Positions 45,099 to 53,847 of a DNA stretch of 64,000 nt are shown here, one piece after another (position 1 is the first letter of the stretch; the number at the start of each line of letters is the position of its first letter). Both the position numbers and the translations under genes were made by a program. The DNA is taken from positions 1-64,000 of the forward strand of contig NZ_BMNQ01000006.1 of the NCBI RefSeq assembly GCF_014646635.1. The letters are read 5' to 3'. The notes under the pieces are model-generated. The model was given only the letters and a program-made list of their open reading frames with translations, did not search any database and had not been told where the DNA came from. The stretch comes from Lentibacillus kapialis. Its GTDB lineage: Bacteria; Bacillota; Bacilli; Bacillales; Amphibacillaceae.

Positions 45099-46796
45099 TT
45101 ACTTAACCTTTGCTGTACGCATCCTATTTAATACAGCAGCAATCTCATAACGTCTCGGACGCGCAATATCACCCGGGTGCTGGTCTTTAAATGTTGTAAA
45201 CGAAGCGAGACCTTTTTGATTCATTTGCTGTTCAATGTCGTTGAGCAGTTCATTCAGTGTTCTGTTCCCAAGTGCATTGGTACGGTCCAAATATTGTATA
45301 ATTTCGGCAATCATCCGTGTCTGAGACGGATCGACAAGCTGCTCAGTCGCTGCAAACGTAATATCCGTTTGCCCCATTAAAATTTTTGTTAATCCTTTCG
45401 CCTGCGTTTTTGATTTTTTACCTTTATGCGTTTGCAGTGATTGTTGTTGAAAATACCGCGCACTAATACTACCAAACCCATTTTCTTGTTCTGATAATCG
45501 GCCAACCGGATTTTCCGATATAATTGCTCTTGCCTCACCTGTGACATTGTAGGGCACATAAGCTTCCATCATAATGACCGAGTCGGCAACGTCAAAATAA
45601 TCACCGGAACCGCCCATCACCAATAACGTTGATACGTCCAGCTGATCACGCATCTGCCTAATTTTGTCTATAAACGGTGTGATCGGTTCTTTATCCTTAT
45701 GAACCAGCTGCTGCATACGCTGGTCACGAATCATAAAATTAGTGGCACTTGTGTCCTCATCAATCAGCAGAGTATCTGCTCCGGCTTCCAGTGCCTCCAT
45801 TACATTGGCTGCCTGTGACGTACTGCCACTAGCATTTTCTGTAGAGAAAAATGTCGTATCCTGTTTATGCGGCAAATTATTGATGAACGGTGAAATGTTC
45901 ACGCCTGTAACTTGCCGGCCATCTTCAGCACGGATTTTTACAGCATCGGGATCTGTGAGGACATATTCACGTCCATCGCCTTTAGTATGACAATAAATCC
46001 CGCGTTCAATCGCTTCAAGTATGGTGCTTTTACCATGGTAACCTCCGCCGACAATCAAGGTTATGCCTTTTTCGATGACCATGCCTTTAATCGGCTCAGT
46101 CTGATGTGGAATCTCGATAGATACTTCATTTTCTATCGGGCTTTGAAACGGAACTGCGCCTTTCAGCGGCCTGTTGCTGACACCGCTCCCACGGGGGAGA
46201 ACAGATCCGTTGGCAACGAACGAAATCCAATTATTTTTGTGCATTTCCGCTCTGATCGCTTCCTGCTGATCAGCCAGCTTTATCGTCCCTTCAATTTCTT
46301 CGTCGCTTATTGAAAACACCGAGTTTCTTAAGATGGTAGGTATGGCATCAGCAAACAACTTTTCTGCCTCCCTGCCATTAATTTTCCGTCCGTTCGCCGG
46401 CAAGCCGACTGAAATACAAATCGTGATGGATTTGGAGTCTGCTTGCACAGCACTGCGTTCAAGCACTTCCTGACCCGGGCGGTCAAATTGGATGCTGCCG
46501 CTTTTTCCGGATCCTTTAATGGAAAAATCACCTTTCCCAATAGCATTGCCAACCTTGCGTGCAATGACATCTTCGGTAGCAACTCTTCGTCTATACGACT
46601 CAAGCCAGCTGGCTTCCAATGCACGTTTATTTGCCGGGATAACCGCCCGGATTTTGGAAGGGGTCGCAAAAGGATCACCCTGAACATAATCGATATATAA
46701 ATCAAAATCGGAGAACCGATAGTGACCTTGCACACTTTTATATGCCTTGTAGCCTTTTCCATCAATCTGTTTCAATGTTTGCAAAAGTTGTTTCAT
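45099..46796 (-). CDS. ABC-class P-loop ATPase (PF09818-type)
   Basis: This 565-residue cytoplasmic protein has a Walker A in GGGYHGKSTILEAI, ISARYFQ, and a Walker-B-like LLIDEDTSATNFMIRD. These are diagnostic of the predicted ABC-class ATPase family (PF09818), which lacks membrane domains and has no established function. RYEIAAVLNRMR closes the protein. AGGGAT precedes the ATG. It lies directly upstream of queG with a 27-base gap, so they may be co-transcribed. Confidence 0.85.
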   Translation of the reverse strand: MKQLLQTLKQIDGKGYKAYKSVQGHYRFSDFDLYIDYVQGDPFATPSKIRAVIPANKRALEASWLESYRRRVATEDVIARKVGNAIGKGDFSIKGSGKSGSIQFDRPGQEVLERSAVQADSKSITICISVGLPANGRKINGREAEKLFADAIPTILRNSVFSISDEEIEGTIKLADQQEAIRAEMHKNNWISFVANGSVLPRGSGVSNRPLKGAVPFQSPIENEVSIEIPHQTEPIKGMVIEKGITLIVGGGYHGKSTILEAIERGIYCHTKGDGREYVLTDPDAVKIRAEDGRQVTGVNISPFINNLPHKQDTTFFSTENASGSTSQAANVMEALEAGADTLLIDEDTSATNFMIRDQRMQQLVHKDKEPITPFIDKIRQMRDQLDVSTLLVMGGSGDYFDVADSVIMMEAYVPYNVTGEARAIISENPVGRLSEQENGFGSISARYFQQQSLQTHKGKKSKTQAKGLTKILMGQTDITFAATEQLVDPSQTRMIAEIIQYLDRTNALGNRTLNELLNDIEQQMNQKGLASFTTFKDQHPGDIARPRRYEIAAVLNRMRTAKVK

Positions 46797-46996
46797 AACG
46801 TATCCCTCAATTTATTTTGAATTTATCCAGACTTATCGGTAAACTTACATTCAACCATGAATAAGCCGCTCAGTTTTTATGAATAGAATACATGGTGAAC
46901 ATAACAACATTCAAGTAAAGCGGAAAGCCAGGAAACTATGAAAAAACGCAATGCCTCGTTGGATAGCGAAACACTGCGTTGTGACTTACATATGTA

Positions 46997-47070
46997 TGGA
47001 GCGGGTGATGGGAATCGAACCCACGACATCAGCTTGGAAGGCTGAGGTTTTACCACTAAACTACACCCGC
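46997..47070 (-). tRNA. tRNA-Gly (anticodon TCC)
   Basis: The acceptor arms GCGGGTG and CACCCGC pair fully. The anticodon loop CTTCCAA gives TCC for glycine. TTCGATT forms the T-loop, and the discriminator base T is followed by an encoded CCA. The cloverleaf is complete. Confidence 0.97.
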
Positions 47071-47234
47071 ACATCTTATCCCTGCAGAAATAGTAACGTT
47101 TTTGTCGAACATTGTTTATTATAGCAATCTTATTGAATCGAATCAACCATTTTTCATAAAATAATGATGGTTTTAAGTGAACGGGCGACGCTATTTGATC
47201 AAAAATGTCTTATACCCTTTTTTATACAAGTCTG

Positions 47235-47924
47235 CTACAAACTGCAATTTTCAACACTGCATTGGTCACACGCAAGCAATTTCTTAAAATAATTCATATC
47301 TTTAATCAAAAAAAACTTATTCTCATTGTCAATGATACCCTGCGATTTCCATTTATTCACGATTCGGCTTACAGTTTCTCTGGAAATGGCGATGTGCTTG
47401 CTGATATCCTGGATCATGACCGGTTCGGTAATCCGAACGCCATTGGGGGTCACGACACCGTGCATATTGGAGTACCTGACAAATACAGAAGCGACTGCTC
47501 CCTCTGAACCGAACGCAATGTAATCACGGATTTTTGCTTTGCTTGATTCCAGTGACTCAGCCATCCAGCGTGTAAATTGAAGGCTTAACCGGCCATTCTG
47601 TGATAAAATGTCTTCTATTGTTTTACGTTCAATTGCATAAATGACACTATCCTGCAGCGCTTTTGCAGAATTCGAGTAGTTAACACCGCCAAAAACGCCT
47701 ATTTCACCAATCCCATCATGCACACCACGTGTGAATATGGTCAGTTCTTTATTAGATTGAATCTTTTTATAAACATGGACTTTTCCTTGGCTCAGAAAAT
47801 ATATATGATCAGCAGGAGTCCCTTCTTTAAAGACAAACGAGTTTTTTGGTATATGTAACTCATTTGAAGCGGCTATCAGCATATCACAATCCTGTGCGCT
47901 CAACCGTTCCAAAATTGGCTCCAT
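47235..47924 (-). CDS. fnr: Fnr-type anaerobic regulator with C-terminal Fe-S cysteines
   Basis: This 229-residue Crp/Fnr protein has an N-terminal cNMP-binding-like barrel and a helix-turn-helix with ISRETVSRIVNKWK. The last residues hold C219-x2-C222-x4-C227, the same spacing as the three [4Fe-4S] ligands at the C-terminus of B. subtilis Fnr. This places it in the Bacillus type rather than the E. coli type, whose cluster is N-terminal. It should activate genes when oxygen is low. A perfect Fnr box lies upstream at about -41.5, suggesting autoactivation. Confidence 0.9.
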   Translation of the reverse strand: MEPILERLSAQDCDMLIAASNELHIPKNSFVFKEGTPADHIYFLSQGKVHVYKKIQSNKELTIFTRGVHDGIGEIGVFGGVNYSNSAKALQDSVIYAIERKTIEDILSQNGRLSLQFTRWMAESLESSKAKIRDYIAFGSEGAVASVFVRYSNMHGVVTPNGVRITEPVMIQDISKHIAISRETVSRIVNKWKSQGIIDNENKFFLIKDMNYFKKLLACDQCSVENCSL

Positions 47925-47962
47925 TTATCGTTTCTCCTTTGCTAATTATATTTACTTACCAT

Positions 47963-48033
47963 AGTATAAGGAAATTCAAAGCATTGTTCTGTGATTTTTG
48001 TCACACTTTACAGAATGAGTGCAAGATTATAAA
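47963..48033. promoter_or_regulatory. Divergent fnr/dat promoters sharing one Fnr box
   Basis: TGTGA-TTTTTG-TCACA (47990-48005) is a perfect consensus Fnr box. For fnr, TATACT (47968-47963, minus) places the box centre exactly at -41.5. For dat, TATAAA (48028-48033) places it at -42.5, or -41.5 with the TTATAA register. Both suit class II activation. Confidence 0.78.
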
Positions 48034-48061
48034 ATGAAATTATTTTAAGGAGGCGAATGAA

Positions 48062-48925
48062 TTGTCTGTTTATCCTATTATACTATCTCAATCAGCTCTC
48101 GCCAATCGTGACAGTCTGACATACCCATTTGAAGAAAGAGGACTGCAATTCGGCGATGGTGTGTATGAAGTGATACGTATATACCAGGGCTCTTACTATC
48201 TGATTTCTGAACATGTCAATCGATTATTCCGGTCTGCAGAAGCAATCAGGATCGAGCTGCCATTTTCAAAACAAGAAATAACCAACCTGCTGCACGATCT
48301 GCTAATACAGAATGAAATGACGTCTGACGGGATTGTGTACCTGCAGGCGACACGGGGGTCCGCACCACGCTCGCATGCATTCCCGGCAGATACCCCAGCA
48401 AATGTTTACGCCTATATTCGCGATATGCCGCGTAAAACGGAATATCTCGCAAACGGTGCGTCTACCATAACACTGCCTGATACGCGCTGGATGAATTGTT
48501 ATATTAAAAGTTTAAATTTGCTTCCTAACGTGCTTGCGAAACAGGAAGCACAGGAAAACGAGGCCTATGAGGCTATTCTGGAGCACGAGGGCAAGGTAAC
48601 GGAAGGCAGTTCATCGAATGTTTTTCTTGTCAAAGGCGGCAAAATATACACGCACCCAGCAACAAACAGTATTCTGCACGGTTGCGTGCGTATGCGTATT
48701 GAACAATTCGCTTCGGATTTGGATATCGCATTTATCGAACAGCCTTTTTCAGCTGCAGATATTGCAGACGCTGATGAACTATTCCTGTCAAGCAGTACAT
48801 CAGAAGTCATGCCAATCATTGAGGTAGACGGCAAAGAAGTTGCTGATGGTCTTCCGGGAAAAATAACTCAAAAACTGCAAACGGCTTATGAAGTGGATGC
48901 AGGTCTTGTTAAACAGCGTGTCTAA
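48062..48925 (+). CDS. dat: D-amino acid aminotransferase
   Basis: This 287-residue fold-type IV PLP enzyme exchanges the amino groups of D-alanine and D-glutamate. K149 in CYIKSLNLLPN is the PLP lysine; RGLQFGDGVYEVIR, ATRGSAPRSH and EGSSSNVF are family motifs. The start is TTG at 48062, eight bases after AAGGAGG. It supplies D-Glu or D-Ala for the cell wall. The shared Fnr box makes oxygen control possible, which would be unexpected for this enzyme. Confidence 0.9.
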   Translation: MSVYPIILSQSALANRDSLTYPFEERGLQFGDGVYEVIRIYQGSYYLISEHVNRLFRSAEAIRIELPFSKQEITNLLHDLLIQNEMTSDGIVYLQATRGSAPRSHAFPADTPANVYAYIRDMPRKTEYLANGASTITLPDTRWMNCYIKSLNLLPNVLAKQEAQENEAYEAILEHEGKVTEGSSSNVFLVKGGKIYTHPATNSILHGCVRMRIEQFASDLDIAFIEQPFSAADIADADELFLSSSTSEVMPIIEVDGKEVADGLPGKITQKLQTAYEVDAGLVKQRV

Positions 48926-49012
48926 CGATCGTCACACGCATAAAAAGTTTTTTAGGGGTGCTAACCCAAGCATATGAGCCGAAACATATGCGCAAATATC
49001 CCTGCGCAACTG

Positions 49013-49054
49013 AAAAAAACGGACGCTTCCTTCAATAAGGACGTCCGTTTTTTT
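49013..49054. terminator. Bidirectional terminator between dat and the hydrolase gene
   Basis: AAAAACGGACG and CGTCCGTTTTTTT pair perfectly, with an inner CCTT/AAGG stem. Confidence 0.92.
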
Positions 49055-49061
49055 ATAATCA

Positions 49062-50021
49062 TTACCAGTCTGTGTGTTTATCCAAAAACGCATTAACTTG
49101 AGTAATATATTTTTCCTTCGCCACGATATAAGGTTCACCATGACCGGCGTCATCGACTGTCATCATTTCAGCTTCACTTTTCGTATTTTCATATAATGTT
49201 TGTGACATTCTAGCCGGTACAAACGTATCGGCATTACCGCGAATGTACAAAATGGGAATTTCCGCTTTTTTAACTTGATCAAGTGCTGATGCTTCTTTCA
49301 ACGAATAACCCGCCCGGATATTCGTCACGGCACTGGTCGTTGGCAGAATCGGAAATGATGGCAAACGGAACATCCGATTCATCTGGTATGAAAATAAATC
49401 ATACACACTTGTGTATGGGCTGTCAGCTATAACGGCCTTTACATTATCAGGCAACTCTTCACCTGCTGTCATCAGAACTGTTGCGGCTCCCATTGATACA
49501 CCATGTAAAATGATTTCCGTATCATCGCCGTATTTTTCAATAATCCGATCTATCCACTCCACATAATCCTTGCGGTCAGGCCAGCCAAAACCGATATAAT
49601 CGCCACCGCTAGCACCATGACCACGTGCATCAGCCGTAAATATGTTATAACCTCTCTGTTCATAATAATATTGCCCGAACAATCCCATATCCATAGCATT
49701 GCCGAGGTAGCCATGGGCCATCACAACGACCTTGTCGGATGACTCTTTTGCTTCAAGAAAATAACCCTTCAATTCCAATCCATCTTCCGAGGTCATTGAC
49801 CATTCGTCAAAATCCTGCTCGTCAACCCATCTACGCCAATCACCATCAAGCAGCACTTCTTTCGTTTCCGCAGACACTTCCAAGTCTTCATTCCCCTGAA
49901 GAAAGTCCTTTTCACCGCGGTCAATCGCTAAATTGTAGAAATAAAAAGCTGCGATAATATCTATGATTAACAGGACACTTAGAATCCCAACACCGATTTT
50001 CAGCCATGTCTTGCGTTTCAC
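49062..50021 (-). CDS. Membrane-anchored alpha/beta hydrolase
   Basis: This 319-residue protein has an N-terminal transmembrane helix (about 8-30) and an external or membrane-close alpha/beta-hydrolase fold. Its triad is Ser in HGVSMGAAT, Asp in GNADTFVP and His in DAGHGEP. MAHGYLGNAMDMG supplies the oxyanion turn. Relatives in Bacillus are of unknown substrate. The start is GTG at 50021 behind GGAGAGGGG. Confidence 0.82.
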   Translation of the reverse strand: MKRKTWLKIGVGILSVLLIIDIIAAFYFYNLAIDRGEKDFLQGNEDLEVSAETKEVLLDGDWRRWVDEQDFDEWSMTSEDGLELKGYFLEAKESSDKVVVMAHGYLGNAMDMGLFGQYYYEQRGYNIFTADARGHGASGGDYIGFGWPDRKDYVEWIDRIIEKYGDDTEIILHGVSMGAATVLMTAGEELPDNVKAVIADSPYTSVYDLFSYQMNRMFRLPSFPILPTTSAVTNIRAGYSLKEASALDQVKKAEIPILYIRGNADTFVPARMSQTLYENTKSEAEMMTVDDAGHGEPYIVAKEKYITQVNAFLDKHTDW

Positions 50022-50140
50022 GTAATGTCCCCTCTCCAAACTTATTTCTCTAGTTTCATTATACAAAAAATCATGAACAAACGGGCCTTTTATTGAATGG
50101 TAACTCTTAGAAATTTACGAACATCTCGGCATTATAAACA

Positions 50141-50168
50141 GAAAGCGGACAGCAAAAGCTGCCCACTT
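50141..50168 (-). terminator. Terminator of the YhgE/Pip gene
   Basis: On the minus strand GTGGGCAGC and GCTGTCCGC pair with a TTTT loop and are followed by TTTCTG. Confidence 0.7.
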
Positions 50169-50200
50169 AACTTCACCACTTCTATTATTAACCTAAACCA

Positions 50201-52447
50201 TTAGTGGAACAGACCAGCCTCCTTAGATTTTTTCATAAGCTTATCTGTATGTTTGTTCACTGCATTCTTAAATAGGACACCGAACAACAGAAAGCCGAAA
50301 CCAAATAAGCCCAGAATGGCCATATCGTGTATTGCTGATTTCCATATGATGCCCCCGACTGCCTCACGCATTAAATCAATAGCATATGTGAATGGAAGAA
50401 ACGGGTTGATTGCCTGGAAAAATTCAGGAAGCAAAACGGTCGGATAAGTCCCCCCTGAACCGGCAATTTGCAGCACAAGCAAAACAATAACCGCTGCTTT
50501 TCCGACATCGCCAAATAATGAAACAAGTGTAAAAATAATTAGCATAAATATTAAACTGATCAACAAGCCGAATGTCACGAACCATCCAGGATGTGCCATA
50601 TAAGAACCAACAATAAATTTATCACCTAGCGTCACAATGAGTGTCTGGAGTAGTCCAATCGTCATGAACGTAAACAACTTGCCTAAATAACGCTCCCGGC
50701 CGGTTAATTCTTCCCCATAATGCACATCCGCGGCCAATAGGGAAATCAGCAACAGACCGCCGACCCATATCGCCAGTACAGTATAGAATGGAGTCATGCC
50801 GGAACCATAGTTCGGAATTGGAAAAATTTCATTTTTACTCAGCTTAACCGGTTCTTGAAAAAAGCTCCTTTCTGACTCCGGATCGTTCCTTAATAATTCA
50901 ATGATTTCATTGATGTCTGTTTCACCCTGGATTTTGCGGATCTTATCAGCGAGTTCATTGACTTTATCATTTACGTAAGGATATTCACTAAGTATTGTAT
51001 TCAGTGTATCCTGTCCCTCGCCGATATCACCTTCAGTACTTGATAAGACCTGTTTCACCTCTGGGATGGTCGACTTAATTTCTGATAAAATCCCTTTGGC
51101 ATCAGATAAAGTCTGCTGAGTATTGTTGATTTTCTGTTTGACTGTTGGTTCAATATTTTCTTTATAATCTTTCAGGAAATCGCCTATTCGGTTAGCTGTA
51201 TTGCCGGATAACTCTTCCAAATCAGTGATGACAGAATCGACTTCCTGCTTTTTGTCCTCAATGAACGTTGTGATATTTTGGCCATTCTGCTGCGCTTCCT
51301 CAAGAGCTCCACGCAACGTGTTTAATCGCTCTATGGCATCATCAATTATCTTATCTTGATTACCGCTGTTATTCTGATCATTGTTTTCCTGTGCGGACGA
51401 ACCATCTTCATTCCCTTGATTACTCCCTTGATCGCTTCCACCGGTATTCTGTTCTTGGCTCATCTCTTGCAGCTGTTTTAGTTTCGTCTCTATTTCACTG
51501 ATACGGCTGGTAGCATCATTCAGTGAGCTGTCAATGCTTTGCTGCAGTTCTTTACCCTTGCTGAAATCAATATTTACATTCTGAGCATCTTTAAGCAATT
51601 GATTTATGTCCTGGGCAGTGCCCTGTGCCTTTTTCAAATCTTCCTCAATTTTTGGGGCCATTTCATTTAAACGATCTTCAGCTTTTGACATTAAATCAGC
51701 TGTTTCATTAATCGTTTGAAGGCCGTTATTGGTTGTCTGCTCAGCTTTTGGAAGCATGTTTTGCGCTTTATTGATGATTGACTGTGCATCTTTTGTATCC
51801 TGCAAGCCATTTGAAACCAAATCATGAACCTCTGGCAGTTTTTCCTCCATCGTAAAAATATAGTCCTCAAACTTTTTAATATCAGGCAGATTTTTATTAA
51901 GTTCCACACCAATTTTATCGAACATATCAAATATAACGCCGTTCACTGCAGATATGAAATTGCTGCTGATCTGCTCTACAATTGTACTGGCGCCCTTATC
52001 GGTTATTTTCGGTGCTATAGCATTGATCTTTTCATTAACATAGTATTCCATGTTACTTTTTGTCGGATTATCTGTCATAACCGTAGACAAATTAGCAGAG
52101 AAATCGTCCGGGATCACAATCACAGCAAAATAATCGCCATATTTCAATTTCTTCATAGCCTTTTCATGGTTGGTGAAATGCCACTCCATTGAACCATTGT
52201 CTTTAAGCGTTTCAACAAGGTCATTACCAACATTGATTTTTTCGTCTCTGATCTCAGCCCCCGTATCCTCATTCACAACACCGATTGGAATTTGATCAGT
52301 CTGACCATAAGGATCCCATGACGCCTTTATATTGAACCAGGCATATAATGATGGCAGTATAATCAGACCTCCGATCAAAATAGCTGCGACCCAATTACGT
52401 GTTATATTCCTCATGTCATTCGAGTAAATTTTCCAGCCGTTCTTCAT
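50201..52447 (-). CDS. YhgE/Pip-family membrane protein
   Basis: This 748-residue protein has a first transmembrane helix (about 20-40) and an N-terminal YhgE/Pip domain with KASWDPYGQTDQIPIGVVNED. A long external region (about 185-560) rich in coiled-coil heptads and Gln/Asn (QNTGGSDQGSNQGNEDG) follows, then five C-terminal helices of the ABC-2 type. Relatives include the lactococcal phage-infection protein Pip and B. subtilis YhgE. The ATG at 52447 has AAAGAGG upstream. It is probably a phage receptor-like or export-related surface protein. Confidence 0.88.
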   Translation of the reverse strand: MKNGWKIYSNDMRNITRNWVAAILIGGLIILPSLYAWFNIKASWDPYGQTDQIPIGVVNEDTGAEIRDEKINVGNDLVETLKDNGSMEWHFTNHEKAMKKLKYGDYFAVIVIPDDFSANLSTVMTDNPTKSNMEYYVNEKINAIAPKITDKGASTIVEQISSNFISAVNGVIFDMFDKIGVELNKNLPDIKKFEDYIFTMEEKLPEVHDLVSNGLQDTKDAQSIINKAQNMLPKAEQTTNNGLQTINETADLMSKAEDRLNEMAPKIEEDLKKAQGTAQDINQLLKDAQNVNIDFSKGKELQQSIDSSLNDATSRISEIETKLKQLQEMSQEQNTGGSDQGSNQGNEDGSSAQENNDQNNSGNQDKIIDDAIERLNTLRGALEEAQQNGQNITTFIEDKKQEVDSVITDLEELSGNTANRIGDFLKDYKENIEPTVKQKINNTQQTLSDAKGILSEIKSTIPEVKQVLSSTEGDIGEGQDTLNTILSEYPYVNDKVNELADKIRKIQGETDINEIIELLRNDPESERSFFQEPVKLSKNEIFPIPNYGSGMTPFYTVLAIWVGGLLLISLLAADVHYGEELTGRERYLGKLFTFMTIGLLQTLIVTLGDKFIVGSYMAHPGWFVTFGLLISLIFMLIIFTLVSLFGDVGKAAVIVLLVLQIAGSGGTYPTVLLPEFFQAINPFLPFTYAIDLMREAVGGIIWKSAIHDMAILGLFGFGFLLFGVLFKNAVNKHTDKLMKKSKEAGLFH

Positions 52448-52728
52448 GTCAAAAACCTCTTTGTGTCTATAGTTATTAGTCTGAAAGTGTGGGATTATGA
52501 ATCCATATTTAAACATTTTAGCACTAAACATACTTAAAGCAACTATAACATCTAATATAACTTTGACCCGTCCTCATTACTTAGGCACCATTCAACTAAT
52601 AGTGCAATTTTAACGTAAGTCTGAACAGGACAAAAACTGACATATCACTTTTTTGTAAGCCTCAGCCAAAATGATGAGAATATTTTACTATTTTTTGAAA
52701 ATGGCAAGCTTTTCCATATTGTTTATAG

Positions 52729-52734
52729 TATAAT
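52729..52734 (+). promoter_or_regulatory. Predicted -10 of the toxin gene
   Basis: TATAAT with a weak -35. It would give a leader of about 100 nt before the toxin. The stretch 52448-52728 upstream has no gene. Confidence 0.4.
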
Positions 52735-52839
52735 GGAGAGGACAGCTTATTGAGAGAATGCTTTTGAAAGAGAGCAGTGAAGAAAAGGGTTTCTTTAACT
52801 GGCGGCTTCATATCCCTTATGCGAAAGGGGCTGAATTAA

Positions 52840-52926
52840 GTGATCCCAATTGACAAGACTCTCGAGTTGATGTTGATGTTTGGGACGCTCGTATTGTTAA
52901 TTGCCGGTTCAAATGAAAAAAAGTAA
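52840..52926 (+). CDS. Holin-like small toxin (type I toxin-antitoxin family)
   Basis: This 28-residue hydrophobic peptide begins MIPIDKTLELMLMFGTLVLL and ends GSNEKK, with one transmembrane helix and a basic tail. It matches the putative holin-like toxin family (PF16935; relatives of TxpA/BsrG/YonT). The start is GTG at 52840, preceded by AAAGGGG. In this family an antisense RNA at the 3' end silences the mRNA; an antisense promoter was not securely found here, but the 3' hairpin and a second strong hairpin at 53009-53042 are suitable parts. Confidence 0.75.
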   Translation: MIPIDKTLELMLMFGTLVLLIAGSNEKK

Positions 52927-52944
52927 TACACCGCCGATTTTTTC

Positions 52945-52967
52945 GTAATTTCGGGGGCATTACTTTT
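52945..52967 (+). terminator. Terminator of the toxin mRNA
   Basis: GTAAT and ATTAC pair around TTCGGGGGC and are followed by TTTT. Confidence 0.65.
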
Positions 52968-53008
52968 AAAGAACTCTGATCAAGGCCGCAATTCTCAACA
53001 GATAACTG

Positions 53009-53042
53009 TCGCGAGTCGCAAGTTGCAGCTTGCGGCTCGTTT
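53009..53042. other. Strong hairpin downstream of the toxin gene
   Basis: CGAG-T-CGCAAG and CTTGCG-G-CTCG pair with loop TTGCAG and one internal mismatch; TTTAC follows. It could belong to the antitoxin RNA. No gene is seen from 52968 to 53295. Confidence 0.5.
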
Positions 53043-53295
53043 ACGGTCTTGATAAAACAGCCAATTCTATTCTATTTACAATTAACAACAGTTATTCATT
53101 ATAATATAGAATCTCATTCTCCCACTGAAATGCTAATCAAGCCTCTACTCGTAAATAATCAAGTAAGAATACTTTCATCCGTTATAATCTCTTACATTAG
53201 CCACTTTTTGGCACTTTAATTCGTTAACATAGACTCAAATCATACTTTAGTCTTAATCATATTGTATCATGTTCAACCCCTAAAATCCATTAAAG

Positions 53296-53510
53296 AGGTT
53301 GTTCAAAAAGTCCGGTAAACATGACACTTCGAATTTCTTCGTTGGCTTGTTTCTCCGCTCCTTGGAAAAGAACACCACTTTTCCTACGTGCGATGCAGAT
53401 TCATGGAAGCATTACTTATGCTCATGTATTTAAAAGCATACATTCCGCTGCTCGAAACTGCGCCGCCTCGAACTTCTTGGTCCTTTTTATCCTCCTTTTT
53501 GAACACGCAC
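53296..53510. repeat. R3 MITE-like element
   Basis: The ends GTTCAAAAAG (53301-53310) and CTTTTTGAAC (53495-53504) are perfect inverted repeats of about 10 bp. The inside (CACTTCGAATTTCTTCGTTGG, CCTACGTGCGATGCAGATTC) resembles a non-coding repeat seen in several Bacillaceae genomes. It ends inside the 3' part of the DNA glycosylase gene. Confidence 0.7.
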
Positions 53511-53711
53511 TTTAATAAAGGCTATTTTGTCTTCATATTGCGAATTGGGGTCTTCACTGAATAAACCATAAATTATGCGCCAAAAATGATTGCGCGGATT
53601 CCCGTAATATTCATGTTTATCCAATGAAACGCCACTGGGCATTGATCCGAGAATAAGCACTCTTGGTGTTTCCGGTAGAATGGGTTCAAATGAAATTAAC
53701 TGCTCTGTCAT
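53487..53711 (-). pseudogene. 3'-truncated DNA glycosylase (deoxyinosine/uracil type)
   Basis: About 67 codons of a uracil-DNA-glycosylase-superfamily protein remain, with PRVLILGSMPSGVSLDKHEYY, GNPRNHFWRI and YEDKIAFIK. These match the N-terminal half of hypoxanthine/uracil glycosylases of about 165 residues. From 53511 the frame runs into repeat R3 and stops. The second half with the catalytic H-x-S-loop is absent. The start at 53711 has GTGGGG upstream. It is almost certainly inactive. Confidence 0.72.
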
Positions 53712-53847
53712 AACCAATTCCCCACTTTCTATATTACCGTTTAAAACCAATTTCAACCTGATTCATGTTAAATGTTACCAAAATGTAAAGTGGAAAATAT
53801 ATGAAGTATCTTATGAAGAGCAAGTGCTATATGGGAGGGCTTCCTTA

